From Parietaria judaica (lineage: Eukaryota; Streptophyta; Magnoliopsida; Rosales; Urticaceae): DNA of 64,000 nt. This document shows positions 12,520 to 24,652 of the stretch, piece by piece. The stretch is taken from NCBI GenBank assembly GCA_954871525.1, contig OX940862.1, positions 14,962,501-15,026,500 of the forward strand, written 5' to 3'. The position numbers and the translations under genes are program-made. Numbering within the stretch: the first letter of the stretch is position 1; the number at the start of each line of letters is the position of its first letter. The notes below the pieces were generated by a model. It did no database searches. It was given only the letters and a program-made list of their open reading frames with translations, and was not told the origin of the DNA.

Positions 12520-12577
12520 TGTTTTGTCGGAGGCGGAGCTCCGACTCCGTAAAAAAAAAAAAATGGAGGGTCCTAGA

Positions 12578-15096
12578 GATTTTGTATCTTAAATCTGCAA
12601 CTTTATCGGAAATCTGACTAGTGATCGTCACCGCGCCACCGCAATATACGGGACACACCATTAATACGAAACTTGAGATTAGGTTTTATTTTTTATTCTA
12701 CGTAGAGTAGAGTGAATTAATCTAAATTTTGATATAGTACAACATTTCTTGAATATTCCAATTGCAACTCGTGTGAGATGATGGGTCCCCAACGCGGCAA
12801 CGCCCATTTTCACGTGCGTCCGTACACAACTCTCTTCAAATTGCGCTTTCCATTGGCTTCTCTCCACGTGAAAGCCCTCCCCACATAAACCCTACTTTGT
12901 ATTTACACTTATGTATGCATGTATTTATAATATATATAGAGATTGATTGATATATGATTCACTCCCATCATTCTTTTTTAACTTTTTGCGAAGGTAAAAC
13001 CAAAAAATATGGCACATATGGGGACTCACATGATCTCTAAATCGTCCTTATATACGCGTATTCATATGCTTGTGGTTCATGATTTTTTAAAATCTCTCGA
13101 TATATAGGTATATAATATTATTATTAGGACGTACACATTTTTTTTTTTTGTGGGGCAAGGTGAATAGTAATTATTTGAATGCAACAGAAAATAATGGGGG
13201 CAAACCGTACACGAGAAAAAGTTGAGGCCCTTGCTCGAAGAAAGTGTTCGGAAAATAATACAATGTTCCAATAAGACAAATTAGCGAAAAGAGAACGAGA
13301 AAAGAAAAGAAAAGAAAAAACCTCGAATATAAGGCATATGACTGTTTTTCTGTGTTTCAACGAGATGACTAATGAGATAATTAACTCAATTGAACGGTCA
13401 GTAGTAGAACTAAGTCCAAATGTATGTTACGTGAAGATGAGGTACATTAAAACATGTATAATTTATCGAAGTTCTAATGAATTATAGTAAGTTGGCTAAG
13501 AAAATGTAACTTGGAACACTCAAATTGGTCTTCAAGATTCCCTAGCTAGCAACACTAGCTTATTAACCATCTGATTACAAAAGATATTATATATCAACAT
13601 ATGTAGCCTATGATTTTATATTTGGATTATCTGGAGATCTACCATCTTAAGAATATAGTCTGGCTTATAACTATTAGTAATATAATAGAAAGAAAAAAAC
13701 TACATATAAATAAAAATACAAATTGATCAGATGACTCATTAAGATTAATATACAGATAAGGTATCTAAATATGCTTGTCCGGATATAAATTATAAAATAC
13801 TAGGTAATGAAACAGTGCAAAAATATATATTTATTTACTGGGAAGATCAAGCCATGATTTAATGTATTTAAAACATTGTAATACACAAATATTAAAGTTG
13901 GATTAACACGCTCCTTACTGCCATGGATGTTTATGTTGTCAATATTAGGGACAATTAATTATTAATAATAAGTAAAGTTATATAACTGTAAACTAATTTG
14001 ATTAACATGTTGAAATTAGTGATATAAAATGGTTCCATATGATCGTATTATTGCGATCCACATGCTTAGGCAATTAATTTCTCTAATTAATTTATTGCTG
14101 ATCAATAATTCTGTCAATAATAAAAGAACTTAATTATGAAACTTGTATATAAATTAGTAAATTCATGACCAACAGTACTATATAAACTATAAATCCTATA
14201 TATGAAGGGTAAAGGTGGAAAAAAGAATTTTAAATAAGTTAATATTGTTTTGTTCATTTGTTTAATGTCGCTTAAAAATTAGATTATAAAAGTCTTTAAT
14301 CGGTATACTACATATATTGTTTCTAATATTTACAAAAATATTGAAAGAATTAATTTGATATTTTTTATTTGTAATACTTATAATTTTTTTTACGAAAACT
14401 ATCGAATTAAAAGGAGAGCTGAACAATATTTATTGTTTGGTATGCATCATTGTCTTATCTTATCCTGACTCTTATGCAATTATATTCCTCCATATCTCAT
14501 TTAAACATAATTTGTGTTCATTTTTTATTTTATTTTTTATTTTTATTTTCCTACTATAGGAATATCATAATTACTTGTTAATTTATAAGTTTGCAGCTAT
14601 GCAAATATATTTATCGTGTAACAATATCTAACTGAGACTCAATATATATACATATACACATATAATAATAAATTGTATATATATGATATAAATATCGAAG
14701 TAAGTGATCAATTATAACTTGCTTGAACTTAAATACACTGTCAAAGAAATAAATCTTCACATTATAGCAAATCATCATTAATTTTTCACTCTTTTTGTAT
14801 AAGCTACAGTTTTAACATTTTTAATTTTTAATCTAATTTTTTTTAAATATAAAAAGCATGAAAATGATATTTATAAGGGCATAAAGTTAATGATCTTCAC
14901 TTTAATCCTGCTAAAAATTATTAAGAAAAATAGGTTTATATTCTCTTATGAATACGTGTTTTCCACCAAAATACATATATACTGCAATCTCTTATATGTA
15001 ACTAAAATTAGGAACTATATTTAAATAAATGTGAGATATAAATGTTTTGTTTTGCTTCGAGTAAAAAAAAATCACAATCTTCAATTCTATATTAAT
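12578..15096. other. intergenic; promoter-like patch but no gene found
   Basis: Around 12800-12900 there are two CACGTG G-boxes, a CCCCACATAAACCCTAC stretch and downstream TATA-like tracts, resembling a plant promoter. No reading frame or splice chain follows on either strand. The remainder is AT-rich with no recognisable features. Confidence 0.5.
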
Positions 15097-15915
15097 CACT
15101 ACCAGAAAACAGCTCCATAGTGACGACATTTGTCGTGGCTAAATGTTAAAATGTCGTCGATGAAGGCCTATTGGCTATTGCGACGTGGTGTCGTGACTAG
15201 TTAAGTAGTGAAAAATAATATTGTATTACGACGACAAAGTTGTCGTGGCTATTAGAGTTCGTTATAGTGATGACACTGTCGACTGTCGTCACTATAGGTC
15301 ATACAATATTTTTTTTTAAATTGAGTTATAGTGACGACCTTGTCGTCACTTTACAACTCGTTCTTTCAGTTTTTTACAATATTATTTTATTTTAATATTA
15401 TTAAAATTACAAAAGAAACTAATAATTATTTCATTTCTAAAAATAAGCTTGACAAAAGTCATTAACAATAACATAAAACCGATAAAAGTTTTAGTCGATT
15501 ACGCACAAAAGAGTCGGTAATACATACAATAAAATCAGGAAATACATACACTAGTTATTGTCTAAATTGAAATTACCTTCATCATTCCCATCATTTTCTT
15601 CGGGTTGAACTGAGTTTGTCGCTGCCGGCATTGGTGTTGGCGATGGTTGTTGTCCCGGCATCGGTGTTGGCAATGGTTGTTGTCCCGGCATTGTCATAAA
15701 TGGCAATTGACCGTTCGGATTCCTAGCCAAATAATCTCTAAACAGAACCTCTAGAGAAGCCATGTACTCGTTGTAGCCCGGTATCGGAGGTGGAAGCGGG
15801 ACAATTGTGTTGGTAGAGTTGAAGGTCTGGCTTGAGAACTCGATTCTAAAGCATACGCTCCCTTCAATTTGTGTCTGCGACGCCTGTTGTAGCCTCGCCG
15901 AACACCAAAACATTT
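15097..15915 (-). mobile_element. CACTA (En/Spm) transposon end, truncated
   Basis: The sequence CACTACCAGAAAACAG at 15097 is a standard CACTA terminal repeat. It is followed by reiterated subterminal TGTCGTGGCTA and TGTCGTCACTATA motifs in both orientations (15120-15360). Inside lies the 3' end of a reading frame on the minus strand (15551-15913). I found no matching CTGGTAGTG end to the right, and the transposase body (TNP2-like) is absent, so only one end survives. Confidence 0.75.
15551..15913 (-). pseudogene. C-terminal fragment of a CACTA-element ORF
   Basis: This 120-codon open frame contains ARLQQASQTQIEGS, then a Pro/Met/Gln-rich tract with an imperfect repeat (MPGQQPLPTP, MPGQQPSPTP) and an acidic Asn-rich end. 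The position, about 450 bp inside a CACTA terminus and reading toward it, matches the TnpA-like second ORF of plant CACTA elements. The upstream portion is missing and the first Met is probably internal. No function is expected. Confidence 0.5.
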
Positions 15916-16087
15916 ATATTTCACATATATGTGCGTATTTTCTTAACTCTTTCAAATCAAAAGAAAAAAACAATATTACTCCGATAATTATCAATAAAAT
16001 ACCAATATCAATCACAATTTATATTTTATAATTAGAACAAAGACTTAGAAGTATTTCCCTTCTTTCTGGTAATCATAATATAGTTCT

Positions 16088-16132
<45 letters not shown>

Positions 16133-17240
16133 ATTTTTTTCTTCTGGCAATCATAATTCATTACTCATATTCGATTATTATTGGCTGTACTATACATTAA
16201 TATTTGAGGACCCAATTTTTTCAAAGTTTGTTTTTTTATTAGTGATGATTTTTTAAGTTATGGTTAGAAATTGAACTGAGAAAAAGAAAGGACAATATAA
16301 AGTTATATACATATAAATATATACACTTGCCACGTCAAATTGTACGGACGAGACCCCACTTCAGGTATGTGCCTGACTGTCACCTTTACATAATAATCAC
16401 ATCTCTCTCTCTCTTATTAATATGTGAAATTTAACAAATTATTACTTGAATATTTGTTTCAAATCTCGATAGATAAAATATAAAATTTCCATGGAATCTA
16501 GTTAGAAGAAAAAACAGTTGAATTAAACGTTTTAATGATATTTAGAGGCAGAGCTTAGGCATATTATAAGTTAAAAAACTTGATTCCAATTGAATATTTC
16601 ATTTACATTTATATTTTTGAAATTTCTAACCTTCTTTATAAATTCAAATTGTTAAAACTAAACTAAGTATTCTAAGACTTATAAGTCACTTATATCAATA
16701 ATTTTTTCTTAATAAAAAATTATATATATATATATGTATATATATAAAGAGTACTGAAGATTATTTTTGAAAATTCCCGCTAGCAAATCACATAAAAATG
16801 AGAGCTTCTAAAATGCTCAAACTTCTTGGGTAATTAGGAGAAATGAAAACATCAATGTAATTAAAAGAAATAAATAAAAAACTCACATTCCTTTTTCTCA
16901 TTTTAACACTGTTGTGGAAAAATCTCTAGTAAGTGGTTATCCGGTTTTTTTACCGCATACCTCCCCGGTCTATTAAATCCACAATGAAAATGTATTATTG
17001 GTTCATTAGCTACGATGCAAATTAAAATATTTTATATGATCTAAAATCCTAATTAGACGTAGTAACTATTTTCTCACCAAAATGAAGAGAAGCATAATAT
17101 GCATTCCATGTCAAATTAAGCTTCATTATACATATTCATATGTACTAATCTTGACTAGGCGATAATTATATCGGCGTAAAAACTCAAGAAATTATGCATA
17201 TGCGCAATCATATTGTGCGCAAGAATTCAGAAACTTGCGA
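15916..17240. other. intergenic, AT-rich, with a (TA)n tract
   Basis: A (TA)n microsatellite lies at about 16092-16130. A patch near 16925-16985 (TTATCCGGTTTTTTTACCGCATACC) resembles transposon subterminal sequence seen near 38700 and 56150. No gene is recognised. Confidence 0.55.
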
Positions 17241-17261
17241 ACAATCATTGTACATATTTTT

Positions 17262-17577
17262 GAGAAACTCGACAAATTAGCCCCATAACTTCGAAAGAAA
17301 GGGTGCCCCCCTACAAAAAGTTCTAAATGAAAAATACATGGGAGCTGAATACGATTTAATCGATGCCATACTCCCAAGTAAAGCTTGAACGACCTTCAAC
17401 AAAAGGGTACATGTACCCAAAAGCGACACGGTTAAGTAGGTAGAGAATAACTAGGGGCGCCAAGCAACTCTCTCTAAGGAACTCGACAAAATATATAGCC
17501 CCGTAACTTCGGGAAAAGGGGTGTCTCCTCACAAAAGGTTCCGCATGAAAAGTACATGGGGGCTTAATACGATTTAA
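17262..17577 (+). pseudogene. duplicated chloroplast 23S rRNA-like fragment (nuclear plastid DNA)
   Basis: Segment B (about 17401-17577) includes GGTTAAGTAGGTAGAGAATA, CTAGGGGCGCC, AACTCTCTCTAAGGAACTCG and TAGCCCCGTAACTTCGGGAA. From memory of the gene, these match an internal stretch of plant chloroplast 23S rRNA with substitutions and small indels. Segment A (about 17262-17358) repeats the GAACTCGACAAA...AGCCCC.TAACTTCG...ACATGGG part with more divergence. Both then continue into the same non-rRNA text (ATACATGGGAGCTGAATACGATTTA against GTACATGGGGGCTTAATACG), so the unit duplicated after insertion. It is not a functional rRNA. Confidence 0.7.
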
Positions 17578-17823
17578 AAAATAATCGGTTAGGTCCCCCT
17601 CAATATCAATTGATAAACGGAAACTTTATGATACTTCACACCCGGATTTTTTTTTAAAAAAAGTAGTTAACCTCAAGATAAAATTTTGAACACAACAGAC
17701 AAGAAGACGATGGTAGTAACTCGGGGCACGTAAATAGTACTAATAATACAGCTCAGCCTAGCCAATGATAAAGCCAAGACAGTGAGAGATCAGACAAACC
17801 AATAAAATTTCGGGTCACCCGTG

Positions 17824-17834
17824 TATATATATAT
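17824..17834 (+). promoter_or_regulatory. TATA box of the MIR172 transcription unit
   Basis: A TATATATATAT stretch precedes a CT-rich leader-like region (17850-18010) and lies about 660 bp upstream of the MIR172 hairpin. Transcription would begin near 17855-17862. This is positional inference. Confidence 0.45.
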
Positions 17835-17866
17835 CACCAACCAAGCTCACTCTCTTCATACTTCAC

Positions 17867-17917
17867 ATGACCACACCTTTTCTAACCATCTTTCTCTCTC
17901 TTTCCTCTCTCTCTTGA
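17867..17917 (+). other. first AUG ORF of the presumed pri-miR172 (16 codons)
   Basis: The first ATG downstream of the TATA box opens a short frame, MTTPFLTIFLSLSSLS then stop. Short first ORFs of some plant pri-miRNAs are translated into miPEPs that raise transcription of their own miRNA gene. Nothing here shows translation, and the ORF may be incidental to the CT-rich leader. Confidence 0.25.
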
Positions 17918-18485
17918 CCTTAGTCTTTTGCTTTAGTGAGACCTGGATCTTCTTCTCCCACTTCTCTCCCTTTTCTCCATCTTCTTCTTTGCCTTTTGAA
18001 TCATCTTCTCTTCATCAAAAACCCAAAACGCTTCTTCAATCAAGATGCAATCTTTTTCAAACCACACACACTCATATATTTATATATATATGATATTGTT
18101 TGAGAAACTTAAAGTTCTTGAGATAATAGAATAAGAAACCCCTAAAAAATAATAGTAGGGTTTTTCCTCATTTCAGGGTTCTTTTTTGTGTTTCTCTGAA
18201 GAAAGCATATTCTACCTTCTGGGGCTAAAACAGTCTTTCGAAGTAATCACTTCACGTGTTCCCAGCCAATCGCGGGACGACACGTCCTCCGAATCCCGTG
18301 GGCTTGCAGCTCATTTTGCAGATACTTCAACACTCTGACAACATCTCTGAACTCTCCCTCTCTCTCCTCTCTTATTTCTCTCTCTTATCGGTTTTTGATA
18401 CATCTTTGGGTTTCTGTAAATGGGGTTGAGAGATTCGTCTGCATCGGAATGATGCGTGCATGGAAAACAAGGGCTTTGTTTGGCA

Positions 18486-18587
18486 GTCGTTGTTTGCGGG
18501 CGTAGCATCATCAAGATTCACATGCAAATCCTAACTTATTTGCCAACTGAGAATCTTGATGATGCTGCATCGGCAATAATTGATGAC
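18486..18587 (+). ncRNA. MIR172: MIR172 precursor hairpin
   Basis: A stem-loop gives mature miR172 on the 3' arm at 18550-18570, matching the canonical miR172a/b sequence (AGAATCTTGATG then ATGCTGCAT). The star strand lies on the 5' arm at 18502-18522 (starts GTAGCATC, ends GATTCACA) with the expected 2-nt offset. The arms extend outward (GTCGTTGTTTGCGG with CGGCAATAATTGATGAC) and the loop has its own short GCAAAT/ATTTGC stem. miR172 guides AGO1 to AP2/TOE-class mRNAs, mainly repressing translation. It promotes the adult phase and flowering and acts in floral organ identity. The locus is isolated from protein genes and probably transcribed by Pol II from about 17.86 kb. The minus-strand ORF over it is a shadow. 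Confidence 0.95.
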
Positions 18588-21500
18588 TAATTATCCCGAA
18601 ACCCTAAGGATATATAATTTCTTTGATCTTCACAGCTCCGTATAGCCTCAGGTGGGTCTTCCTCTATTTTTTTTATATATATATATAAGCAGATCTGTGT
18701 GTATTCTGGTGGAGAAATCTGTGCTTTGGAATGTTAAAAATGGCATCTTTTCAGCGAGTTTCTGATCGATGTGTGAGAGAGAATATTCTCTATATAGTAA
18801 CAAACAAAAAGCATTAGGTTAATTTTTTTTTTCTACTTTCCTTAATGTTTTTTTTCTTCTTCAGATCCATAGATGTGTTGACTTTCTGTATTGACTCAGA
18901 TCTTTTACCCCCTTTTGATCATCCTCTTTATTTTCCCTCAGAAGCTTGAATTGATTAGCATTATGAAGCTAAGAAGAAGAAGAAAGGTGAGATCTAATTT
19001 CTGGTATCTTTGGTAGAAATGATAATGGTGTGAAAATAAGGTTAATTGGATAGTTTCATTAATGGGGTTTGAAGATATTGCAGTTTTTTTTTTTTTTTTG
19101 TCATTCTAATTTCCACCAACTTTTGTTTTCATTCCACAAGTGGTTAAAATAATATTGATTGTTTATGGACAATTTTGCCAGTTGAATAAGTAGATCATTG
19201 AAAACTGGAACTCTTTTTATTCTTTAATTAGTTATATTTCTTTATATGTTACTTGTTTTCTGTTTTCATCAGGAGAGAAATATACAATATTTAATAGTGT
19301 TAAAATTGCCAAGTTTTTCACTGACATGCATGTTCTTGTGTGTTTGGCAATATTACTATTAGTCATAAGTCACACATCAGTCTTTGTGGTGGACCAACCT
19401 TGAGAGACATCATTCCAACTCATTCATCTCTCTCTCATATTGCTCTTCAATAATAGTACCCGAAAGCAGAGAAAAATCTCCCAAGAAAATTATTTCTCTT
19501 CAAAATCAATATATATATATAAATAATATTAGTGTCTTCATTATTAGTGACAATGATAATACAGTTGAGTTCGAAGACATATTGGAGATCTGTGTGCCTC
19601 CATCACTATCTAAGCCCTTCTTATTAAGCATATATTGCTCTTCCCAATTTGGGTATATTTTTAATGAAACCTATCATTATAGGATCGGTCTAAAAGCTTT
19701 TGCTCTATTAACATGATATATATATATATACGCAATTCTTAATTGTCTGGCCATGTGATCTTTGATGACTTATTTGAATTACATAATATAGGGAATAGGT
19801 TTTTGTATATAAATATCATGAATTGAAAAGCATAGTACATACATAGTACATATTACTCACACTTATTGATTATGTAATTTAATTGTATATATATGGAATA
19901 TTTCTGTATTTATGATCTCTAATCAAGTTATCAACATTCATTTGTAAGGTATAATTACTTTCACTCATACAGATATGTATTTAATAAGATAGATTCAATA
20001 CGTTATATTTTCATATATCTTTATATAATGCATGTGTTGAAAGGTTATAAATCACTTATATTCAACCAAATTATGGATTGTTTGGCTATATATTAACAAA
20101 CAAGACTACTACTTTTTCAGGTTGCTATATATTCTAGCTTAAGTCATGAATATTCTATGTTTATCTATGTTGTGATGAGTTTTTCAAACCTTCTGTTGTT
20201 ATAGTTAACTTATATTCTAGCGAACAATAAATAAGTATAATTGATACATATTTTATTTTCCTTGACCATATTATGTATACTTTGTCATATCATGTGAAAT
20301 GGACAAGTACTAATCATGAAATATTTCATGCTTTGAATCATCAATTATATCAAATCAAATGTCACCTTGATCATCTTTTGAACCTATATTCTTCCTATAT
20401 ATCTATGAGCTTTTGATGATAGATTTGCTGGATTCCAATTCCATTTATTTCTTGTATGCTACTTGTTTATGAGGTACACCAATTACATACAATATCTACA
20501 TAAAAAAAATTTATAAATATGATCAAATTAAGTCATGGTTGAAATTGAAATTTGAATCCAACTACTATTAGGACCTAGCTAGTGTTCTCCATCTAAGCAA
20601 TTAAACTTTTGACTTCTAATTTGTAGTCGTTTATCTAGTTGAACAATAATTAACCAATAACTTTTGATGTTACTTGACATATATAAAGATTATAATTACG
20701 ATATTCGGTGTTCCAATCATATAATATTTCCGACAATCTTTTAGTATATCATGAGGTTTGAACTTTGCACTTGAAAGGACGGAATAGATGTTTAACCATT
20801 GAAGGTATGTCATTTTACCTTTTTTAGTACTATCATTGAATTTTAATACATTAGCATAAAAATTTGCTTTCATTGGTAATATAAGATCAATATCTCCTTT
20901 AATTGTTGCTCCTACTTTCATTATAACTGTTATTTCCATATCCCTAGTTAATTTCACGGAATATTATTTTATGGTAATATAACTTATTGGACTTTGAACA
21001 TGTGTTGACTATTTGACTATTTGACTATTATAACTGAATTGACTATTTGATTCCAAAAAAAAAAGTACATATCGACTCTATTCATCAATATAGATTTTGA
21101 TGTAAGGCTGTTTACAAAACAGTGCTAATAAAAATCTGTTGTACGATTTCTCCTAGCTACATGGGCATTAATGACTTATATGAGCTTCCGCAAAACATGA
21201 ATAGATATGGCTTGAAGTATTGCTCACTTAGGCCATCTCGAAATATAAATCTTATTTAGTGTTCGAAATTCACCATTTCGGCGAAGTACTTTACGGTATA
21301 CACCAAATTTTGCATTATTATTATTGGTTACTTAAAGTTAATAACAAAAAATAGAGTGACATTGTAGCACTACATTAAATGATGTGATTTTTGGAGTCTC
21401 ATTGAAGAGGCATGCTTGAAGTTAAGTATAACCGATTCCACCCAGAGAATAATATTACGCGTTAATTACAAGGATTTGTATATCCTCAGTTGGTAGAATG

Positions 21501-22189
21501 ATTTTCTCTAGGATTTCCTAGTGAAGATCTCAAATCCAGATGATCAAGGAAGATGATAGCTCTTGATCTCTTGGAAAATTAGAGCAGTATGAAAAACTCA
21601 AGCCTACGGTCTTATATATATAACCCAATTGTCGAGGTTTAAATCGATTGTCTTTACTATATATTAAAAACCCTTTAGTTAAAGCAATTATTCATCGTTG
21701 TTGAAGACGAAAAATGACGTTTGTTACTTGTTGAAGAACGAGTATCTTGTAGAAATCGAAGATTGAAGAATTTGACATTAAAGTTCATATTCTAATATCA
21801 ATGAGGATATCCCTTTATGCTTCTAGTCATATTGATATATAGTTGTATTCATCTATTGTATTCATATGGGTGTGTGTCTGCTAGCCGTAAGGTATCCACA
21901 AGAGATAATCGTGAATCGTGTTACACAAAAATCTTGGTACCGTTACCCTCTTACTCATGTTTTTTAGTTCTATTTTATGCCTATTTCTGTCCCAATAATA
22001 TATATTTCAATAAGCATAAAAAATATGAGTTTAAATAATGTTTATAAATTATTAACAATTGATATATATATATATGTATATATATATATATGATAAAGTT
22101 ACATTAAAAAATTAAGATAGAAATGAACTCCAGTACCCTTCATTACTATATTTAGCATAGATACACATAAAAATTTATAAATGTGCATG

Positions 22190-22194
<5 letters not shown>

Positions 22195-22229
<35 letters not shown>
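22195..22229. repeat. (TA)n microsatellite
   Basis: Alternating TA run of about 35 bp; another shorter run follows at 22268-22297. Confidence 0.9.
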
Positions 22230-22230
<1 letters not shown>

Positions 22231-22598
22231 ACACATTCTACATATGGTTTGAAAATTTTGTGTGTTTATATATATATATATATAAATATATATATAAAAA
22301 CATATAATCCCGGTGGATTAACAGCGAAGATTAGTTTGGATGATATGTTCTCGCTACTTAAAGAAAATGCTACTAATAATTCAGCTTATAATCTTGTTAA
22401 GAAATAATTATAAAAATCAAAGTGATATATAGAATATAGATTATACTTTCTTTCTAGTATTATGCATGAAGTCATAAACTGTTTAAAATATATATGTAAT
22501 GAATGCTCATCAAGACCAGATTTCTCATGTAAATAAGAGCCTGCCTTGCATGTGAATATCAAAAGTTGTGGGGCTAGCCAAAAGAATTAATAAATGTG

Positions 22599-22599
<1 letters not shown>

Positions 22600-22639
<40 letters not shown>

Positions 22640-22640
22640 A
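22600..22640. repeat. compound (AT)n(GT)n microsatellite
   Basis: An AT run changes to GTGTGTGTGTGTG before GAATTC. This is a typical compound dinucleotide repeat. Confidence 0.9.
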
Positions 22641-23088
22641 ATTCAAAACTATATGTTACTATGCTACATGTCTCTAACTATATCACAACTCACAATAGTC
22701 GACCTTTTGAAATCTCTACTTCTCAAGTCATTGTCTAAATTCTAAACCGTTTTTTCCCACATTACGACCTTGTATCAATGTATTTTATGTTTTATCCCTA
22801 TATTAATATAATGGAAAAGAGATTTGAGTATCATTCACGAATTATAAAAATCATATAACAATAAACTAATATGTGTAACCTTCACCTAAAACTTTACTCT
22901 CTTTTTTTTTAACTCCAAAATAAAATAAAAAATACTTGTAGCATACCCATATTCTTGCGAATCTATCACTTAACGGGAGTCCAACGTCCTGATCGGCCAC
23001 ATTTTTGTTGGGTAAAAGCTCGGATACCACTTATAATACTGGTTAATGTTGAAAAGATCATGACGATGAGATCATAGGGTTCAAAAGA

Positions 23089-23089
<1 letters not shown>

Positions 23090-23122
<33 letters not shown>
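23090..23122. repeat. (AT)n microsatellite
   Basis: About 32 bp of alternating A and T. Confidence 0.9.
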
Positions 23123-23129
<7 letters not shown>

Positions 23130-24423
23130 AAGAAGTAGTTATGGTCCCAAGCTTTTATATTTTGGGTACAAGAGTGGTCCAATTGCAGTGATGAAAGCCA
23201 GTTTTGAGATGGCCAAGTGGGAGACATGCAAGTGAAATTAACTCACCATTGATCTTGGGACCCCATGCACGTGAACGAGTCGGACTACTTTCGAATCCAA
23301 CTAAATACTATACATATACTTCTGATTCAATCTTTCTAATTACGTAGTTGAATAACTGATCAAAAGCTACAAGGTCTATATGAGGTAATCAGGTAAAGTA
23401 ATAAACACAATATCAACTTCCATTTTTTTTATCAGTGTGAATAACTTTTTTTTTTTTTTGGAAAAACTCTTTCATGAGTTTTAAAAGTGGATGAATGAAT
23501 ATAATTTGACCACATTGTTTCTATTTAAAATGGATTTTTTTTTCTTACTGTAATTTACTCAAGAAGTCGGTGTTTCATAAACAAAGTTGGCGCTAATTGT
23601 CTTTTTAAAACAAACTTTTAACAGTCCCTTCCATTAAACTTTGAGGGAAAAGTGGAAAATATTAGAAAACATTATTCTTAATATAATTTAAGGAATTTCG
23701 TTCATTTATTTATATTTGGTGATTTTAACCCTTCAAATTTTTTCATCATCGTCATTTCATTTTAACCCCAATTAATTGAATACAGTACTAATTTACTCTT
23801 GAAAATTAGTAAATATTAACTCTACCATTTTAACTTCTAAATAAAATTTGTATCAGAGGTGATGTCGTATACGGGCAAATATCGAATTCTGGGTCGGTAT
23901 TTCTGATTCCTGAAAAAAAAAATTCAGAATTATGATTTCTGGATCCAGATTTTTCAGGTTTTTCTTTTTATTTTTTAAAAATATATGATAGTAAAAATGA
24001 AATCGGGTAGAATATTCTAAATCTGGATAAATCTGAAATCAAAACTTATGCTTTCGAATTTTACCTAAAAAATATATGAAACTCAGTCATACAGTATAAT
24101 CTAAGGTTAATCTAAAAGAATTAATGCCATTATGATTTTTGAGGGATCATTCGCTCATTCATTCCCTCATCGTGTGGAACATTGAAGCAAAAACTCTAAA
24201 ATATAGGTGGAACCAATATTTAATTTTGAACATTTCAGTACTTAATATATTATTTACTATTCGTCTATCGAGTTCTTATGATCGATACCCGAAGTTATCA
24301 ATCTACCGCGAATAATAATAGATAAATTTGTAAAGACGTTTTTAGCGTTGTATTTAGATTATGACATATTAAGCCTAAACGATAGAAAAATATAGCGGGT
24401 GCGGAAAAGTAAAGGAACACCAA

Positions 24424-24638
24424 ACCAATCAAGCTTGGCCTAGTGGTAACATCACTACACCTCCATTTAAGAGGTCACGGGTTCGAAACCTCGTGAGACT
24501 CAAAAGATTTCCCCATTAAGATATATGTAAACTTGGCCAATAGTGTCACCTGTTCTTACACTGAATATATCCAGTAATGCGACAGTGCATTGTAACCTTG
24601 GCCGATAGCGCCACCCCATTCAAAAAAAAATAAAAAAA
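24424..24638 (+). mobile_element. tRNA-derived SINE (copy 2), perfect 14-bp TSD
   Basis: The 5' part carries Pol III promoter-like boxes: TTGGCCTAGTGGT (A box, 24435-24447) and GGGTTCGAAACCTC (B box, about 24478-24491). The body continues through a 3' block (CAGTGCATTGTAACCTTGGC then GATAGCGCCACCCC) shared with the copies at 5756 and 38947, and ends in an A-rich tail. The 14-bp repeat TAAAGGAACACCAA flanks it exactly at 24410-24423 and 24639-24652. It needs a LINE partner for mobility. Confidence 0.9.
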
Positions 24639-24652
24639 TAAAGGAACACCAA

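Larger units (their letters stand above)
9050..12577 (-). mobile_element. hAT (Ac-superfamily) DNA transposon, near-complete
   Basis: About 3.5 kb, with a transposase read on the minus strand and GTCGGAG/CGGATTAATCCG subterminal repeats at both ends (about 9100-9160 and 12490-12555). The left end has a 24-bp perfect palindrome (9052-9075) and the right subterminal region has another (12496-12519). At each end a CCCTCT/CATTTTTTTT block faces inward. I could not fix the terminal nucleotide or a convincing 8-bp target-site duplication, so the limits are approximate. The transposase has a C-terminal frameshift, so this copy is probably no longer self-sufficient. Confidence 0.8.
18588..24409. other. 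MIR172 downstream region and long AT-rich intergenic stretch
   Basis: Possible splice donors such as CTCAGGTGGGTC near 18650 and GAAAGGTGAGAT near 18985 suggest pri-miR172 may be spliced downstream of the hairpin; this is unproven. The rest is AT-rich. 20670-20957 (minus) is an open frame of 95 codons with no family I recognise. Around 23880-24060 a patch with TCTGGATCCAGATT-like motifs resembles hAT subterminal DNA. No other gene is recognised. Confidence 0.5.

Noticed and set aside
17821..18093. 90-codon open frame over the MIR172 leader
   Set aside because: It begins with GTG, has no ATG, and its Ser/Phe/Leu-rich text is what a CT-rich leader gives by chance.
20670..20957. 95-codon minus-strand frame considered as a retroelement or viral fragment
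   Set aside because: No catalytic motif or family signature is visible and no neighbouring element parts exist; left as unexplained.
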